DNA of 64,000 bases from assembly GCF_000224415.1 (NCBI RefSeq), contig NZ_AFXQ01000017.1:1-64000 (forward strand), written 5' to 3'. This document shows, in pieces, positions 8,182 through 15,682 of this stretch. Source of the stretch: Citricoccus sp. CH26A (GTDB taxonomy: Bacteria; Actinomycetota; Actinomycetes; Actinomycetales; Micrococcaceae). The notes under the pieces were generated by a model. That model was not told the DNA's origin and ran no database searches. It saw only the letters and a program-made list of their open reading frames with translations. Position 1 is the first letter of the stretch; each line of letters begins with the position of its first letter. The translations under genes were made by a program, and so were the position numbers.

Positions 8182-9516
8182 TCAGTCGTACTGGTGGTGC
8201 TTCGCGCCGGGGACCCACGAGGTGCCCGCCAGCGGGATCCGGGACATGGCCGAGGCCTCGATCGTGAGGGCCACCATGTCCTCCGGCTCCAGGTGGAGCA
8301 GGTGCGCCTTGCCGCACGCCCGCGCCAGCGTCTGGGCCTCCAGAGTCAGCACACGCAGGTAGTTCGCCAGGCGCTTGCCCGCAGCCACTGGGTCGAGGCG
8401 GGCAGCGAGCTTCGGGTCCTGCGTGCTGATGCCGGTGGGATCCCGCCCGTCCTGGAAGTCGTCATAGTAACCGGCGGCCGAGCCGAGACGCTCGTACTCC
8501 TCGGCGTACTTCGGGTCGTTGTCACCCAGTGCGATGAGGGCGGCGGTGCCGATCGAGACGGCGTCCGCACCGAGTGCCAGCGCCTTCGCCACGTCCGCCC
8601 CATTGCGGATGCCGCCTGAGGCCATCAACTGGACCTTCCGGTGCAGCCCCAGTTCCTGCAGGGCCTGCACCGCTTGCGGCAGGGCCGCGAGGATGGGGAT
8701 GCCCACGTGTTCGATGAACACCTCCTGCGTAGCGGCCGTGCCACCCTGCATGCCGTCCAGGACGATGACGTCCGCACCGGCGGCCACGGCCAGTTTGGTG
8801 TCGTAGTACGGCCTCGAGGCACCGATCTTGACGTAGATCGGGGTCTTCCAGTCCGTGATCTCGCGCAATTCGTGGATCTTGATGGTCAGGTCGTCCGGAC
8901 CGGTCCAGTCCGGATGACGGCACGCGCTGCGCTGGTCGATGCCCGCCGGCAGGGTGCGCATCCCGGCCACGCGTTCCGAGATCTTCTGGCCCAGCAGCAT
9001 GCCGCCGCCGCCCGGCTTGGCCCCTTGGCCGAGGACCACCTCGATCGCGTCCGCCGAGCGCAGGTGGTCGGGGTTGACCCCGTACCGGCTCGGCAGCAAT
9101 TGGTAGACGAGCTTGTCCGAGTGACCGCGCTCCTCCTCGGTCATGCCACCGTCCCCCGTGGTGGTCGAGGTGCCGACCTCGCTCGCCCCGCGGCCGAGGG
9201 CCTCCTTGGCCTGGCCGGACAACGCCCCGAAGCTCATGCCGGCGATCGTGATGGGGGTGGACAGGTGGACCGGTGTGGCGCCGTGGTGCCCGCCGAGCGG
9301 GACGTCCGTGTCGCACCGCTCGCGGTAACCCTCCAGCGGATAGCGGGACATCGACGAGCCGAGGAAGAGCAGGTCGTCGAAGTGCGGGACCTTCCGCTTG
9401 GCGCCCCAGCCGCGGATGTCATAGACGCCGGTCTCGGCCGCATGACGGATCGCCGCGATGTGGAAACGGTCGTACGTGGCCGACTCACGGAGGCCACGAT
9501 CCTCTGGGGTGCGCAT
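8182..9516 (-). CDS. N-methylglutamate synthase subunit C-like (FMN glutamate synthase domain)
   Basis: A 444-residue protein corresponding to the FMN and iron-sulfur part of glutamate synthase, known as MgsC (methylotrophs) or GlxD (rhizobia). Key regions are SFGALSGQAKEALGRGAS, TTTGDGGMTEEERGH, GQGAKPGGGGMLLGQKIS, DLTIKIHELREIT, VIVLDGMQGGTAATQEV and MASGGIRNGADVAKALALG, all of the GltS FMN barrel. In the N-methylglutamate pathway it would transfer the methylamino group of gamma-glutamylmethylamide to form N-methylglutamate together with the A and B subunits. It is last in the operon; its ATG overlaps the stop of mgsB (TGATG). In isolation it could be a GlxD of another role; the neighbours favour methylamine metabolism. 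Confidence 0.82.
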   Translation of the reverse strand: MRTPEDRGLRESATYDRFHIAAIRHAAETGVYDIRGWGAKRKVPHFDDLLFLGSSMSRYPLEGYRERCDTDVPLGGHHGATPVHLSTPITIAGMSFGALSGQAKEALGRGASEVGTSTTTGDGGMTEEERGHSDKLVYQLLPSRYGVNPDHLRSADAIEVVLGQGAKPGGGGMLLGQKISERVAGMRTLPAGIDQRSACRHPDWTGPDDLTIKIHELREITDWKTPIYVKIGASRPYYDTKLAVAAGADVIVLDGMQGGTAATQEVFIEHVGIPILAALPQAVQALQELGLHRKVQLMASGGIRNGADVAKALALGADAVSIGTAALIALGDNDPKYAEEYERLGSAAGYYDDFQDGRDPTGISTQDPKLAARLDPVAAGKRLANYLRVLTLEAQTLARACGKAHLLHLEPEDMVALTIEASAMSRIPLAGTSWVPGAKHHQYD

Positions 9517-10250
9517 CAGTAACTCCCGGACTGGTCGCTGGTGAAGTGGTACAGGGTGCGGCCGGAGCCATAGCGTCGGAAGCCACCGAGGTAATCGTCG
9601 TCATCGGCCTCGGCGGCCTTGCCCGACTCCCGCAGCAGTTCGGCCAGCTCGGCCCGGTGCTCGTCGCCCATCTCCTTCTCGATGCAGTCCGCGCCCAGGT
9701 CGCCCACGGTGCCGCGGACGTAGATCCGCGCCTCGTAGATCGAGTCGCCGAGCCCGTCGGCGGCGTTCCCACAGACCACGATCCGCCCGGCCTGGGCCAT
9801 GAACGCACTCATGGCCCCGATGTTGCCGTGCACCACGATGTCGGCGCCCTTCAACGAGATCCCGCACCGGGTGGAGGCGTTGCCCTCGATGACCAGCAGT
9901 CCTCCGTGCGCGGTGGCCCCGGCCGACTGGGAGGCATCATCCTTCACGCGCACGGAACCGGACATCATGTTCTCGGCCACCCCGGGGCCGGCCGAACCCT
10001 CGATGGTGATGTGCGCCCGCTGGTTCATCCCGGCGCAGAAGTAACCGACGTCGCCCTCGATCCGGATCTCGACGTCGTCGTGCACCCCCGCCGCGACGGC
10101 GTGCGCGCCGCGGGGGTTCTGCACCACGTAACTCTGAGCACTGGGGGCGTGCAGCTCGCTGTTGAGTTCCCGCACGTCTGTCTCTGCCAGGTCGAAGACC
10201 CGTGCCTCGGCGCTCGTGGCCTCCAGTTCCGTCGTCTCCGTCTCCATCAT
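9516..10250 (-). CDS. N-methylglutamate synthase subunit B-like (GXGXG domain)
   Basis: A 244-residue protein equal to the C-terminal GXGXG beta-helix domain of glutamate synthase (MgsB/GlxC). The regular turns are visible in GYFCAGMNQRAHITIEGSAG, GGLLVIEGNASTRCGISLKG, IVVHGNIGAMSAFMAQAGRI and GNAADGLGDSIYEARIYVRG. The part has a structural role, holding together the amidotransferase and FMN subunits. Two ATG codons stand in a row; GGAG is two bases before the first (10250) and five before the second (10247), so the second may be the true start. It follows mgsA by 14 bases and overlaps mgsC by one base. A longer frame upstream lies within mgsA and is not used. Confidence 0.82.
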   Translation of the reverse strand: MMETETTELEATSAEARVFDLAETDVRELNSELHAPSAQSYVVQNPRGAHAVAAGVHDDVEIRIEGDVGYFCAGMNQRAHITIEGSAGPGVAENMMSGSVRVKDDASQSAGATAHGGLLVIEGNASTRCGISLKGADIVVHGNIGAMSAFMAQAGRIVVCGNAADGLGDSIYEARIYVRGTVGDLGADCIEKEMGDEHRAELAELLRESGKAAEADDDDYLGGFRRYGSGRTLYHFTSDQSGSY

Positions 10251-10264
10251 CTCTCCTGTCCCCG

Positions 10265-11185
10265 TCACTGGTGGGCACCCGTCATTACGTCTTCGCGCTT
10301 CCACGCGTAGACCTTGCCCGGTTCCGGTTCGAACACGCGTGCCTCGTAGATGCCCGGCAGGTGTGCGAGCGCCTGGAACTCGGAGGCCATCGCCACCCAG
10401 CGCGGGTGCTCGGCGATGATCGCCGGCTTGCAGGCGATCTCGTCCCGGGCCACGGCGAAGCCCTTGTTGGTCGTGACGAGCAGGGTGAAGAAACCGTCGA
10501 ACCGCTCGGCGAGGGCCACGAGCGCCGCCTCCAGGTCGTCCCCGGCGTCGAGTCGGGCGGAGACGAACCGGGCGGCCACCTCGGTGTCGTTGTGCGAGTC
10601 GAAGGTGGCGCCCTCGAACTCCAGCTCGCGCCGGATGGAGGCGTAATTGGAGAAGGACCCGTTGTGGACCAGGCTCAACCCGGTGCCAGCGGCATAGGGG
10701 TGTGATCCCTCGGCGTTGATGGCGGACTCCGTGGCCATGCGGGTGTGGGCCACACCCTGCCACCCGGTGGCCTCGGCCAGCCGGAAGTCCTCGGCCAGCT
10801 TGAGAGGGTGGCCCACGCCCTTGTAGACCACGCTGTCATCACCCTGCCCGATGACCCTGACCTCTGGCGCGGCGGCCTCGACGGCCTTGGCCAGCCGGTC
10901 CGGGTCCGTTGCCGCGGTGATCACCGTGGTCTCACCGGCCCGTTCCACCCGCAGCTCCTGGACATCCGGCAACTGTGCCGTCACCGCCTCGGCCACGCCG
11001 TCCGGCGCGTGCAGAACGGACACGGCCGCGTGACCGTGCGGCACGCGGGCGGTGTCGCCATAGATCGCGACGCCGGCCGAGTCCGGTCCGCGCACGATGA
11101 TGCCCTGCAACATGGTCGTCATGAGCGAACCCAGCTGGTCCTGCAGTCCTGGATCCCTCAGGTGGAGACCGATGATCCCACACAT
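10265..11185 (-). CDS. N-methylglutamate synthase subunit A-like (class II amidotransferase)
   Basis: A 306-residue class II glutamine amidotransferase (MgsA/GlxB). The start MCGIIG puts the nucleophile Cys at position 2, exposed after removal of Met. VRGPDSAGVAIYGD, GVAHTRMATESAINAEGSHP and LVHNGSFSNYASIRREL are the amidotransferase substrate-binding motifs. In the N-methylglutamate enzyme this domain would act on gamma-glutamylmethylamide in place of glutamine, releasing methylamine to the FMN subunit; this is family knowledge applied by context. A gap of 55 bases separates it from the channel gene, with mgsB 14 bases on. The ATG at 11185 is fixed by the Cys2 requirement, although the frame is open further upstream. 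Confidence 0.84.
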   Translation of the reverse strand: MCGIIGLHLRDPGLQDQLGSLMTTMLQGIIVRGPDSAGVAIYGDTARVPHGHAAVSVLHAPDGVAEAVTAQLPDVQELRVERAGETTVITAATDPDRLAKAVEAAAPEVRVIGQGDDSVVYKGVGHPLKLAEDFRLAEATGWQGVAHTRMATESAINAEGSHPYAAGTGLSLVHNGSFSNYASIRRELEFEGATFDSHNDTEVAARFVSARLDAGDDLEAALVALAERFDGFFTLLVTTNKGFAVARDEIACKPAIIAEHPRWVAMASEFQALAHLPGIYEARVFEPEPGKVYAWKREDVMTGAHQ

Positions 11186-11240
11186 GGACACTGCCTCCCT
11201 TGTTTCTGCCTGATGGAATGGATGGTGCTCTCCTGTCCCG

Positions 11241-12368
11241 TCACTGTGCCTCCGCGGCCCGGACCTCGTCCAGGGGGAAGGCCTCGGCGTCGTCGAGCAT
11301 CCTCTCCGGGGGCGGGAACAACCGCAGGATGAGTCCGGCGACCAGTCCCGTGACGAGCCCGATGACCAGGGTGCCGAGGACCGCCCAGAGCTGGTCCAAC
11401 GGTGCCGCGAACAGCACCAGCGGGACCAGGCCGCCGAGGATGCCCGGCACGCCGTGCAGGTTGTGCACACCCATGGTGTCCAGGACACCGGTCTTCCGGC
11501 AGAGCCAGTCGTGGAGGTACACGAAGCACAAGGTGGAGGCCGCACCGCCGAGCAGGCCGATCAGCCAGGACTGCAGGGGCGAGGCCAGGTCCACCGAGGC
11601 CCCGATGGCAACGCCGCCCGCGAGGATCGCGTAGGTGTAGACCAATGGGTCGATGGTCCGCTTCAGCGCCCACAACAACACGTAGGTGACGAGGACCGAG
11701 GCCGTCAGCGCCAGGTAGGTGTTGATCATCCCTGGGATGACGGCCTCCGGGGGCAACAGGGCGGTGACGAAGGAGGGCCACAACACGAACAGGAGCATGC
11801 TGGCCAGCCACACGAACGAGACACTGTGCACGCTCGTGTCCTGCGGAACGTCAGACACCCGCCGGTTCTGCAGGCCGAGGATGACCCCCCAGCCCCAGTA
11901 CGCGGCGAACATGTGCACCAGGATCGACCCGCCTGAGTCCAGCACCCCGTCCAGGAGACCGAAGAGGAACCACTCGTTGAACATGTAGGCAGGCACGAAG
12001 AGCACTGAGGCGAGGATGAAGTGGATCGTGGCGAGGTGCCCCAGGAAGACTCCGATCGCGATCACCAGCGTGATCGAGGCGAAGACCCCGAGGATCACAG
12101 CGTCGATGTCCAGGTCGTTGCCCAGCACCTGGGTGTAACCGATGAGGTAGAGCGGCCAGCTGACGGCCAGGACCAGCAGCGTGGTCAGGGCGACGCCCCA
12201 CTCGAAGCGCCTGATGAACATCATCAGGAACGCCACGAGCATGAGCATGAAGAACACGTCCTGCCCGCGGTGGAACTGGAACAACTGTGCCGTCTGCCCA
12301 CCGGCCTCGGTGACCTCCGCTGCCGCGGCGATCAGCTCATGGGAACTGGAGATAGCGCTGGACCTCAT
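11241..12368 (-). CDS. Rh-type ammonium/methylammonium channel
   Basis: A 375-residue integral membrane protein with about 11 helices. It resembles the Rh branch more than classical AmtB. The first pore histidine lies in VHMFAAYWGWG (His152), like the Rh motif IHxFGAYFGL, and the second is in DTMGVHNLHGVPGI (residues 297-310, His302/His305), like the Rh DTCGVHNLHGxPG signature. Its usual role is passage of ammonia, and plausibly methylamine, across the membrane. It starts 32 bases inside the end of the gmaS-like gene, so it is translationally coupled to it, and precedes mgsA. No GlnK-type PII partner gene is nearby, which is usual for Rh proteins. No other credible start exists before residue 40. 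Confidence 0.85.
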   Translation of the reverse strand: MRSSAISSSHELIAAAAEVTEAGGQTAQLFQFHRGQDVFFMLMLVAFLMMFIRRFEWGVALTTLLVLAVSWPLYLIGYTQVLGNDLDIDAVILGVFASITLVIAIGVFLGHLATIHFILASVLFVPAYMFNEWFLFGLLDGVLDSGGSILVHMFAAYWGWGVILGLQNRRVSDVPQDTSVHSVSFVWLASMLLFVLWPSFVTALLPPEAVIPGMINTYLALTASVLVTYVLLWALKRTIDPLVYTYAILAGGVAIGASVDLASPLQSWLIGLLGGAASTLCFVYLHDWLCRKTGVLDTMGVHNLHGVPGILGGLVPLVLFAAPLDQLWAVLGTLVIGLVTGLVAGLILRLFPPPERMLDDAEAFPLDEVRAAEAQ

Positions 12369-13734
12369 AGTCCGTCACCCTGTCTGTGAGCTCGTGGTAC
12401 TCGTCCAGCTTGAGTCGCGTGTAGTAGTCGACGAAGTCCTCGCACTCCTCGGACGGTTCGCCGTGGGCCCCCTCCAGCGGGACCTTGCCGAAAGCGTTGC
12501 GGAGCACCTCGTCACGCCCGAGATAGTGGATCGACTCGAGCAGGGAGTGCGGCAGGGTATGGATCCCCCGCTGGTGCATCTCCCGGGTGGACATGTCATA
12601 GAGGTTGCTCCGGTTCGCCTCGCCCGGATCGAGCTTGCGCTCGATCCCGTCCAGCCCCGCGGCCAGCGCGGCAGCGAAGCCCAGATAGGGACTGCCGGAG
12701 AAGTCCGGCGTGCGGTCCTCGATGGCTCCGACCCGGGCGACGCGAAGCATCTGCGTGCGGTTGTTGCCACCGTAGGTGACGGCCACCGGAACCCAGGTGC
12801 GCACCGACTCGGTGCCGGCCTTCATCCGCTTGTACGAGTTCACGGTGGGCGCCACCATGGCCATGTACCCGCGGGCATGGTCGAGGATACCGGCCGCGAA
12901 CTGGTAACCGAGTTCAGACAGTCCCAGCCCGCGCGGATCGTCGAGGTCCTCGAACAGGTTCACGTCCTTCTCGGCGTCCCACAGGCTCATCGTGTAATGG
13001 AACCCGTTGCCGGTGTTGTCCGTGAACGGCTTGGGCATGAACGTGGCGATAGCCCCGTGCTGCTGCGCCACGGTCTCGGTCATGTACCGGAAGAACACCG
13101 CCCGGTCCGCGGTCTCCATGGCGTCGGCGAACATCACGTTGCACTCGAACTGGCCGTTGGCATCCTCATGGTCGACGGCGTAGTTCTCCCAACCGAGTTG
13201 GGTGACGTACTTCGACATCTCCGTGACGAAGTCATACTTCCGCGTCAGGCCCTTGACGTCGTAGCAGGGCTTGGACCAGTTGTCCTGGCGGTCCGCGACG
13301 ACGAGTTGGCCGTCATCGTCGAAGTCCACCAGCATGAACTCAGCCTCGAAGCCGATCTTGAAGACGTAACCCAACTCCCGCGCCCGTTCGAGTTGGCGTC
13401 GCAGGATGGTGCGCGGACAGAACGACCATTCTCCACCCTCGACCCGGGCATCACCGATCAGGTGGGCGAGTCCAGGCTGGAAGGGGACGATCCTCAGCGT
13501 GGAGGGATCCGGAATCACCTCGATGTCCGGGCTGTGCGGTCCCTGTCCGATCTCCCCGGCCGCGAAGCCAGCGAAACCCGCGCCGTTCTCGAACAGGGAA
13601 TCCAGCTCGGAGACCGGGACCAGCTTTGCGCTCGACTTTCCCCGGACTTCTGTAAAAGATGCGAAGATGAATTCGATATCATTCTCTTCGACGATCCTTC
13701 GGACATCATCCACAGTTCTCGGAGTTTCTTCCAT
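12337..13734 (-). CDS. Gamma-glutamylmethylamide synthetase-like enzyme (GlnT/GMAS type)
   Basis: A 465-residue member of the glutamine synthetase superfamily of the GlnT/GMAS type, which joins glutamate to ammonia or methylamine with ATP. Visible signatures are GFAGFAAGEIGQGPHSPDIE near the start, DHEDANGQFECN (metal and glutamate site), FMPKPFTDNTGNGFHYTMSL (ATP/metal site with GNGFH), APTVNSYKRMKAG and TYGGNNRTQMLRV. GMAS of methylotrophs has the same FAGFA, DHEDANGQFE, FMPKPF and NSYKR motifs. It heads the minus-strand operon gmaS-amt-mgsABC and faces the dehydrogenase operon across about 310 bases. That setting supports methylamine as the substrate; glutamine synthesis proper is the alternative. 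Confidence 0.82.
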   Translation of the reverse strand: MEETPRTVDDVRRIVEENDIEFIFASFTEVRGKSSAKLVPVSELDSLFENGAGFAGFAAGEIGQGPHSPDIEVIPDPSTLRIVPFQPGLAHLIGDARVEGGEWSFCPRTILRRQLERARELGYVFKIGFEAEFMLVDFDDDGQLVVADRQDNWSKPCYDVKGLTRKYDFVTEMSKYVTQLGWENYAVDHEDANGQFECNVMFADAMETADRAVFFRYMTETVAQQHGAIATFMPKPFTDNTGNGFHYTMSLWDAEKDVNLFEDLDDPRGLGLSELGYQFAAGILDHARGYMAMVAPTVNSYKRMKAGTESVRTWVPVAVTYGGNNRTQMLRVARVGAIEDRTPDFSGSPYLGFAAALAAGLDGIERKLDPGEANRSNLYDMSTREMHQRGIHTLPHSLLESIHYLGRDEVLRNAFGKVPLEGAHGEPSEECEDFVDYYTRLKLDEYHELTDRVTDYEVQRYLQFP

Positions 13735-14046
13735 ACCAGCGTCTCTTTCCTCTGCACACGGACGTGAAGCGAGCAGTCTGTTTACTTTTCAATCCAGCAG
13801 GAAAACGTTTGTAATAGCAGATGCTATGAGGGTCTCAGCGAGCCGTGTCAAGGCCTGAGAAGCCCGGGAGGCATACCGTGCCACCCGTGAAGGCAGGGCC
13901 ACCTCCACGCGTTGACACCCGTTGTGAGGCCATGATTCGATGGCCCCAATTCGTGAGCAGCATCACTTTTCATCTCATAGTTGTTGTGAATTTCTTAATT
14001 TCTTGATAGCCAGTATTCGCCTTGTCGGCAACCGGTGGAGGAAGCC
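13735..14046. promoter_or_regulatory. Divergent control region between gmaS and mgdA operons
   Basis: About 310 bases, more AT-rich than the genes, serving both operons. Reading towards gmaS, TTGACA (13851 down to 13846), a 17-base spacer and CATAGC (13828 down to 13823) form a promoter candidate with a leader of about 80 bases. Reading towards mgdA, TTGACA at 13912-13917 is followed after 17 bases by ATTCGA, a weak -10. No regulator gene is adjacent, so an inducer-sensing protein must be encoded elsewhere. No clear operator palindrome was found. Confidence 0.4.
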
Positions 14047-15339
14047 TTGACTCGCCCAGACAACCCCCAGCCCTCCTTCCGACCTCCCCTGCTGCGCCGG
14101 TACTCGGCCGCCCATCTCGCGGCCCGGGGTCTCACGCAGCGGAGATGGCCACGGTCCTGGCGGGACCATGACCTGGACTCCCGGTACGACGTGGTGATCA
14201 TCGGTGCGGGGCTGCACGGCCTGGCCACGGCCTACTACCTGGCGGCGAACCACGGGATCACCAATGTGGCCGTTGTGGACAAGGGCTACATGGGCGGCGG
14301 CGGCTCGGGGCGCAACACAGCGATCCTGCGCTCGAACTACCTCACCCCGGAGGGGGTTCGGTTCTACGACCGCTCCCTGAGGCTCTACGAGGACCTGGCC
14401 GCCGAGCTCAACTACAACGTGATGTTCTCTCGGCAGGGTCACCTGACGCTGGCCCACAATGACGGCGCACTGCGCACCATGCGGTGGCGGGCCGAGGTCA
14501 ACAAGGTCCAGGGCATCGACTCCGAGGTCATCGACCCGAGGCAGATCAAGGAACTGGTGCCCCACCTGGATACCTCCACGGACACCCGGTACCCGATCCT
14601 GGGCGGGCTCTATCACCCACCGGGGGGCACCATCCGGCACGACGCCGTCGTCTGGGGCTACGCCCGCGCGGCCGACCATCTCGGCGTCCAGGTGCACCAG
14701 AACACGGAGGTCACCGGAATCGACGTCACCGACGGCAAGGTCACCGGCGTAGAGACCACCCGAGGGGACATCGCCACGGGGACCGTCATCAATTGCACGG
14801 CCGGCTGGTCGACGATCATCTCGGAGATGGCCGGGGTCGAGATGCCGGTGACAACCTCCCCGCTGCAGGCGGCCGTGACCGAACCGGTCAAGCCGTTCCT
14901 GCACACCGTCGTCGTCTCCGGCACCCTGCACGTATATGTCAGCCAGACCGACCGGGGCGAGCTCGTCTTCGGTGCCAGCGTGGACCCCTTCACCTCGTTC
15001 TCGACGCGCGGGTCCCTAGCTTTCGCCGAGGGCCTGGCCGGCAACGTCCTGAAACTCATGCCCGCCCTGTCTGGGATGCGCCTGCTGCGCCAATGGGCGG
15101 GGTTGTGCGACATGACGCCGGACTACTCTCCGATCATGGGCCCCACCGGCGTGGACGGGTTCCTGGTCGACGTCGGCTGGGGCACCTACGGATTCAAGGC
15201 CGGCCCGGTGGCCGGGGAGGCGATGGCCGACACCGTCGCGAGCGGCCGAGTGCCGGAGATCATCGCCGACTTCGGCCTGGACCGGTTCAGTTCAGGCCGG
15301 CTCGTCGGCGAGAAGGGCGCTGCGGCGGTCGGGCACTGA
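14047..15339 (+). CDS. N-methylglutamate dehydrogenase subunit A-like (SoxB-type)
   Basis: A 430-residue FAD flavoprotein homologous to the beta subunit of heterotetrameric sarcosine oxidase and to MgdA. RYDVVIIGAGLHGLATAYYL is the dinucleotide-binding motif; GGGGSGRNTAILRSNY follows, like the flavin-contacting region of SoxB; late GPTGVDGFLVDVGWGTYGFK is the conserved C-terminal FAD loop. It would oxidise the N-methyl group of N-methylglutamate. I chose the TTG at 14047 because GGAGGAAG (14037-14044) lies just before it; the GTG at 14035 is an alternative and gives four more residues. First gene of the plus-strand operon. Sarcosine oxidase is the alternative function, but there is no glyA or purU next to it as in typical sox operons. 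Confidence 0.82.
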   Translation: MTRPDNPQPSFRPPLLRRYSAAHLAARGLTQRRWPRSWRDHDLDSRYDVVIIGAGLHGLATAYYLAANHGITNVAVVDKGYMGGGGSGRNTAILRSNYLTPEGVRFYDRSLRLYEDLAAELNYNVMFSRQGHLTLAHNDGALRTMRWRAEVNKVQGIDSEVIDPRQIKELVPHLDTSTDTRYPILGGLYHPPGGTIRHDAVVWGYARAADHLGVQVHQNTEVTGIDVTDGKVTGVETTRGDIATGTVINCTAGWSTIISEMAGVEMPVTTSPLQAAVTEPVKPFLHTVVVSGTLHVYVSQTDRGELVFGASVDPFTSFSTRGSLAFAEGLAGNVLKLMPALSGMRLLRQWAGLCDMTPDYSPIMGPTGVDGFLVDVGWGTYGFKAGPVAGEAMADTVASGRVPEIIADFGLDRFSSGRLVGEKGAAAVGH

Positions 15340-15427
15340 CCTCTCGCCCCCCGATCTCACCTGCTGAGGCAGCGCCGAACACTCCGACCCGTCACGACCC
15401 CGACCCCACCCCAGGAGGATGGTTCCC

Positions 15428-15682
15428 ATGATGCAGCTGAGCTGCCCGTGGTGCGGCCCCCGCAACGTCAATGAATTCCACCATGACGGGCCCCTGCACC
15501 ACCGTCCGGACCCCACCGCCACCACCGTCGAGGAGTGGCGGCATTACCTGTACATCCGGGAGAACCCCCATGGCGTGGTCGAGGAACGGTGGTATCACGC
15601 CGCCGGGTGTCGGAAGTTCCTCGTCGTGACGCGGGACACCCGCACCAACACCGTGATCCCTGCCGAAGGAGAGTCCCGATGA
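15428..15682 (+). CDS. N-methylglutamate dehydrogenase subunit B-like (SoxD-type, zinc-binding)
   Basis: An 84-residue protein matching the small delta subunit of sarcosine oxidase (MgdB). CPWCGPRNVNEFHHDG at the N-terminus with a later Cys in YHAAGCRKFLVV gives the zinc ligands of the family. Its role is structural within the complex. AGGAGG at 15413-15418 is nine bases before the ATG chosen; an in-frame ATG at 15419 is too close to that site. Its stop overlaps the start of the alpha subunit gene (ATGA). Confidence 0.82.
   Translation: MMQLSCPWCGPRNVNEFHHDGPLHHRPDPTATTVEEWRHYLYIRENPHGVVEERWYHAAGCRKFLVVTRDTRTNTVIPAEGESR

Noticed and set aside
12181-13767. Plus-strand frame of 528 codons opposite gmaS
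   Set aside because: Shadow of the glutamine-synthetase-like gene, which has clear motifs on the other strand.
14035-15339. Calling the flavoprotein operon a plain sarcosine oxidase
   Set aside because: Subunits are homologous, so it cannot be excluded, but gmaS and mgsABC next door and the lack of glyA/purU favour N-methylglutamate dehydrogenase.
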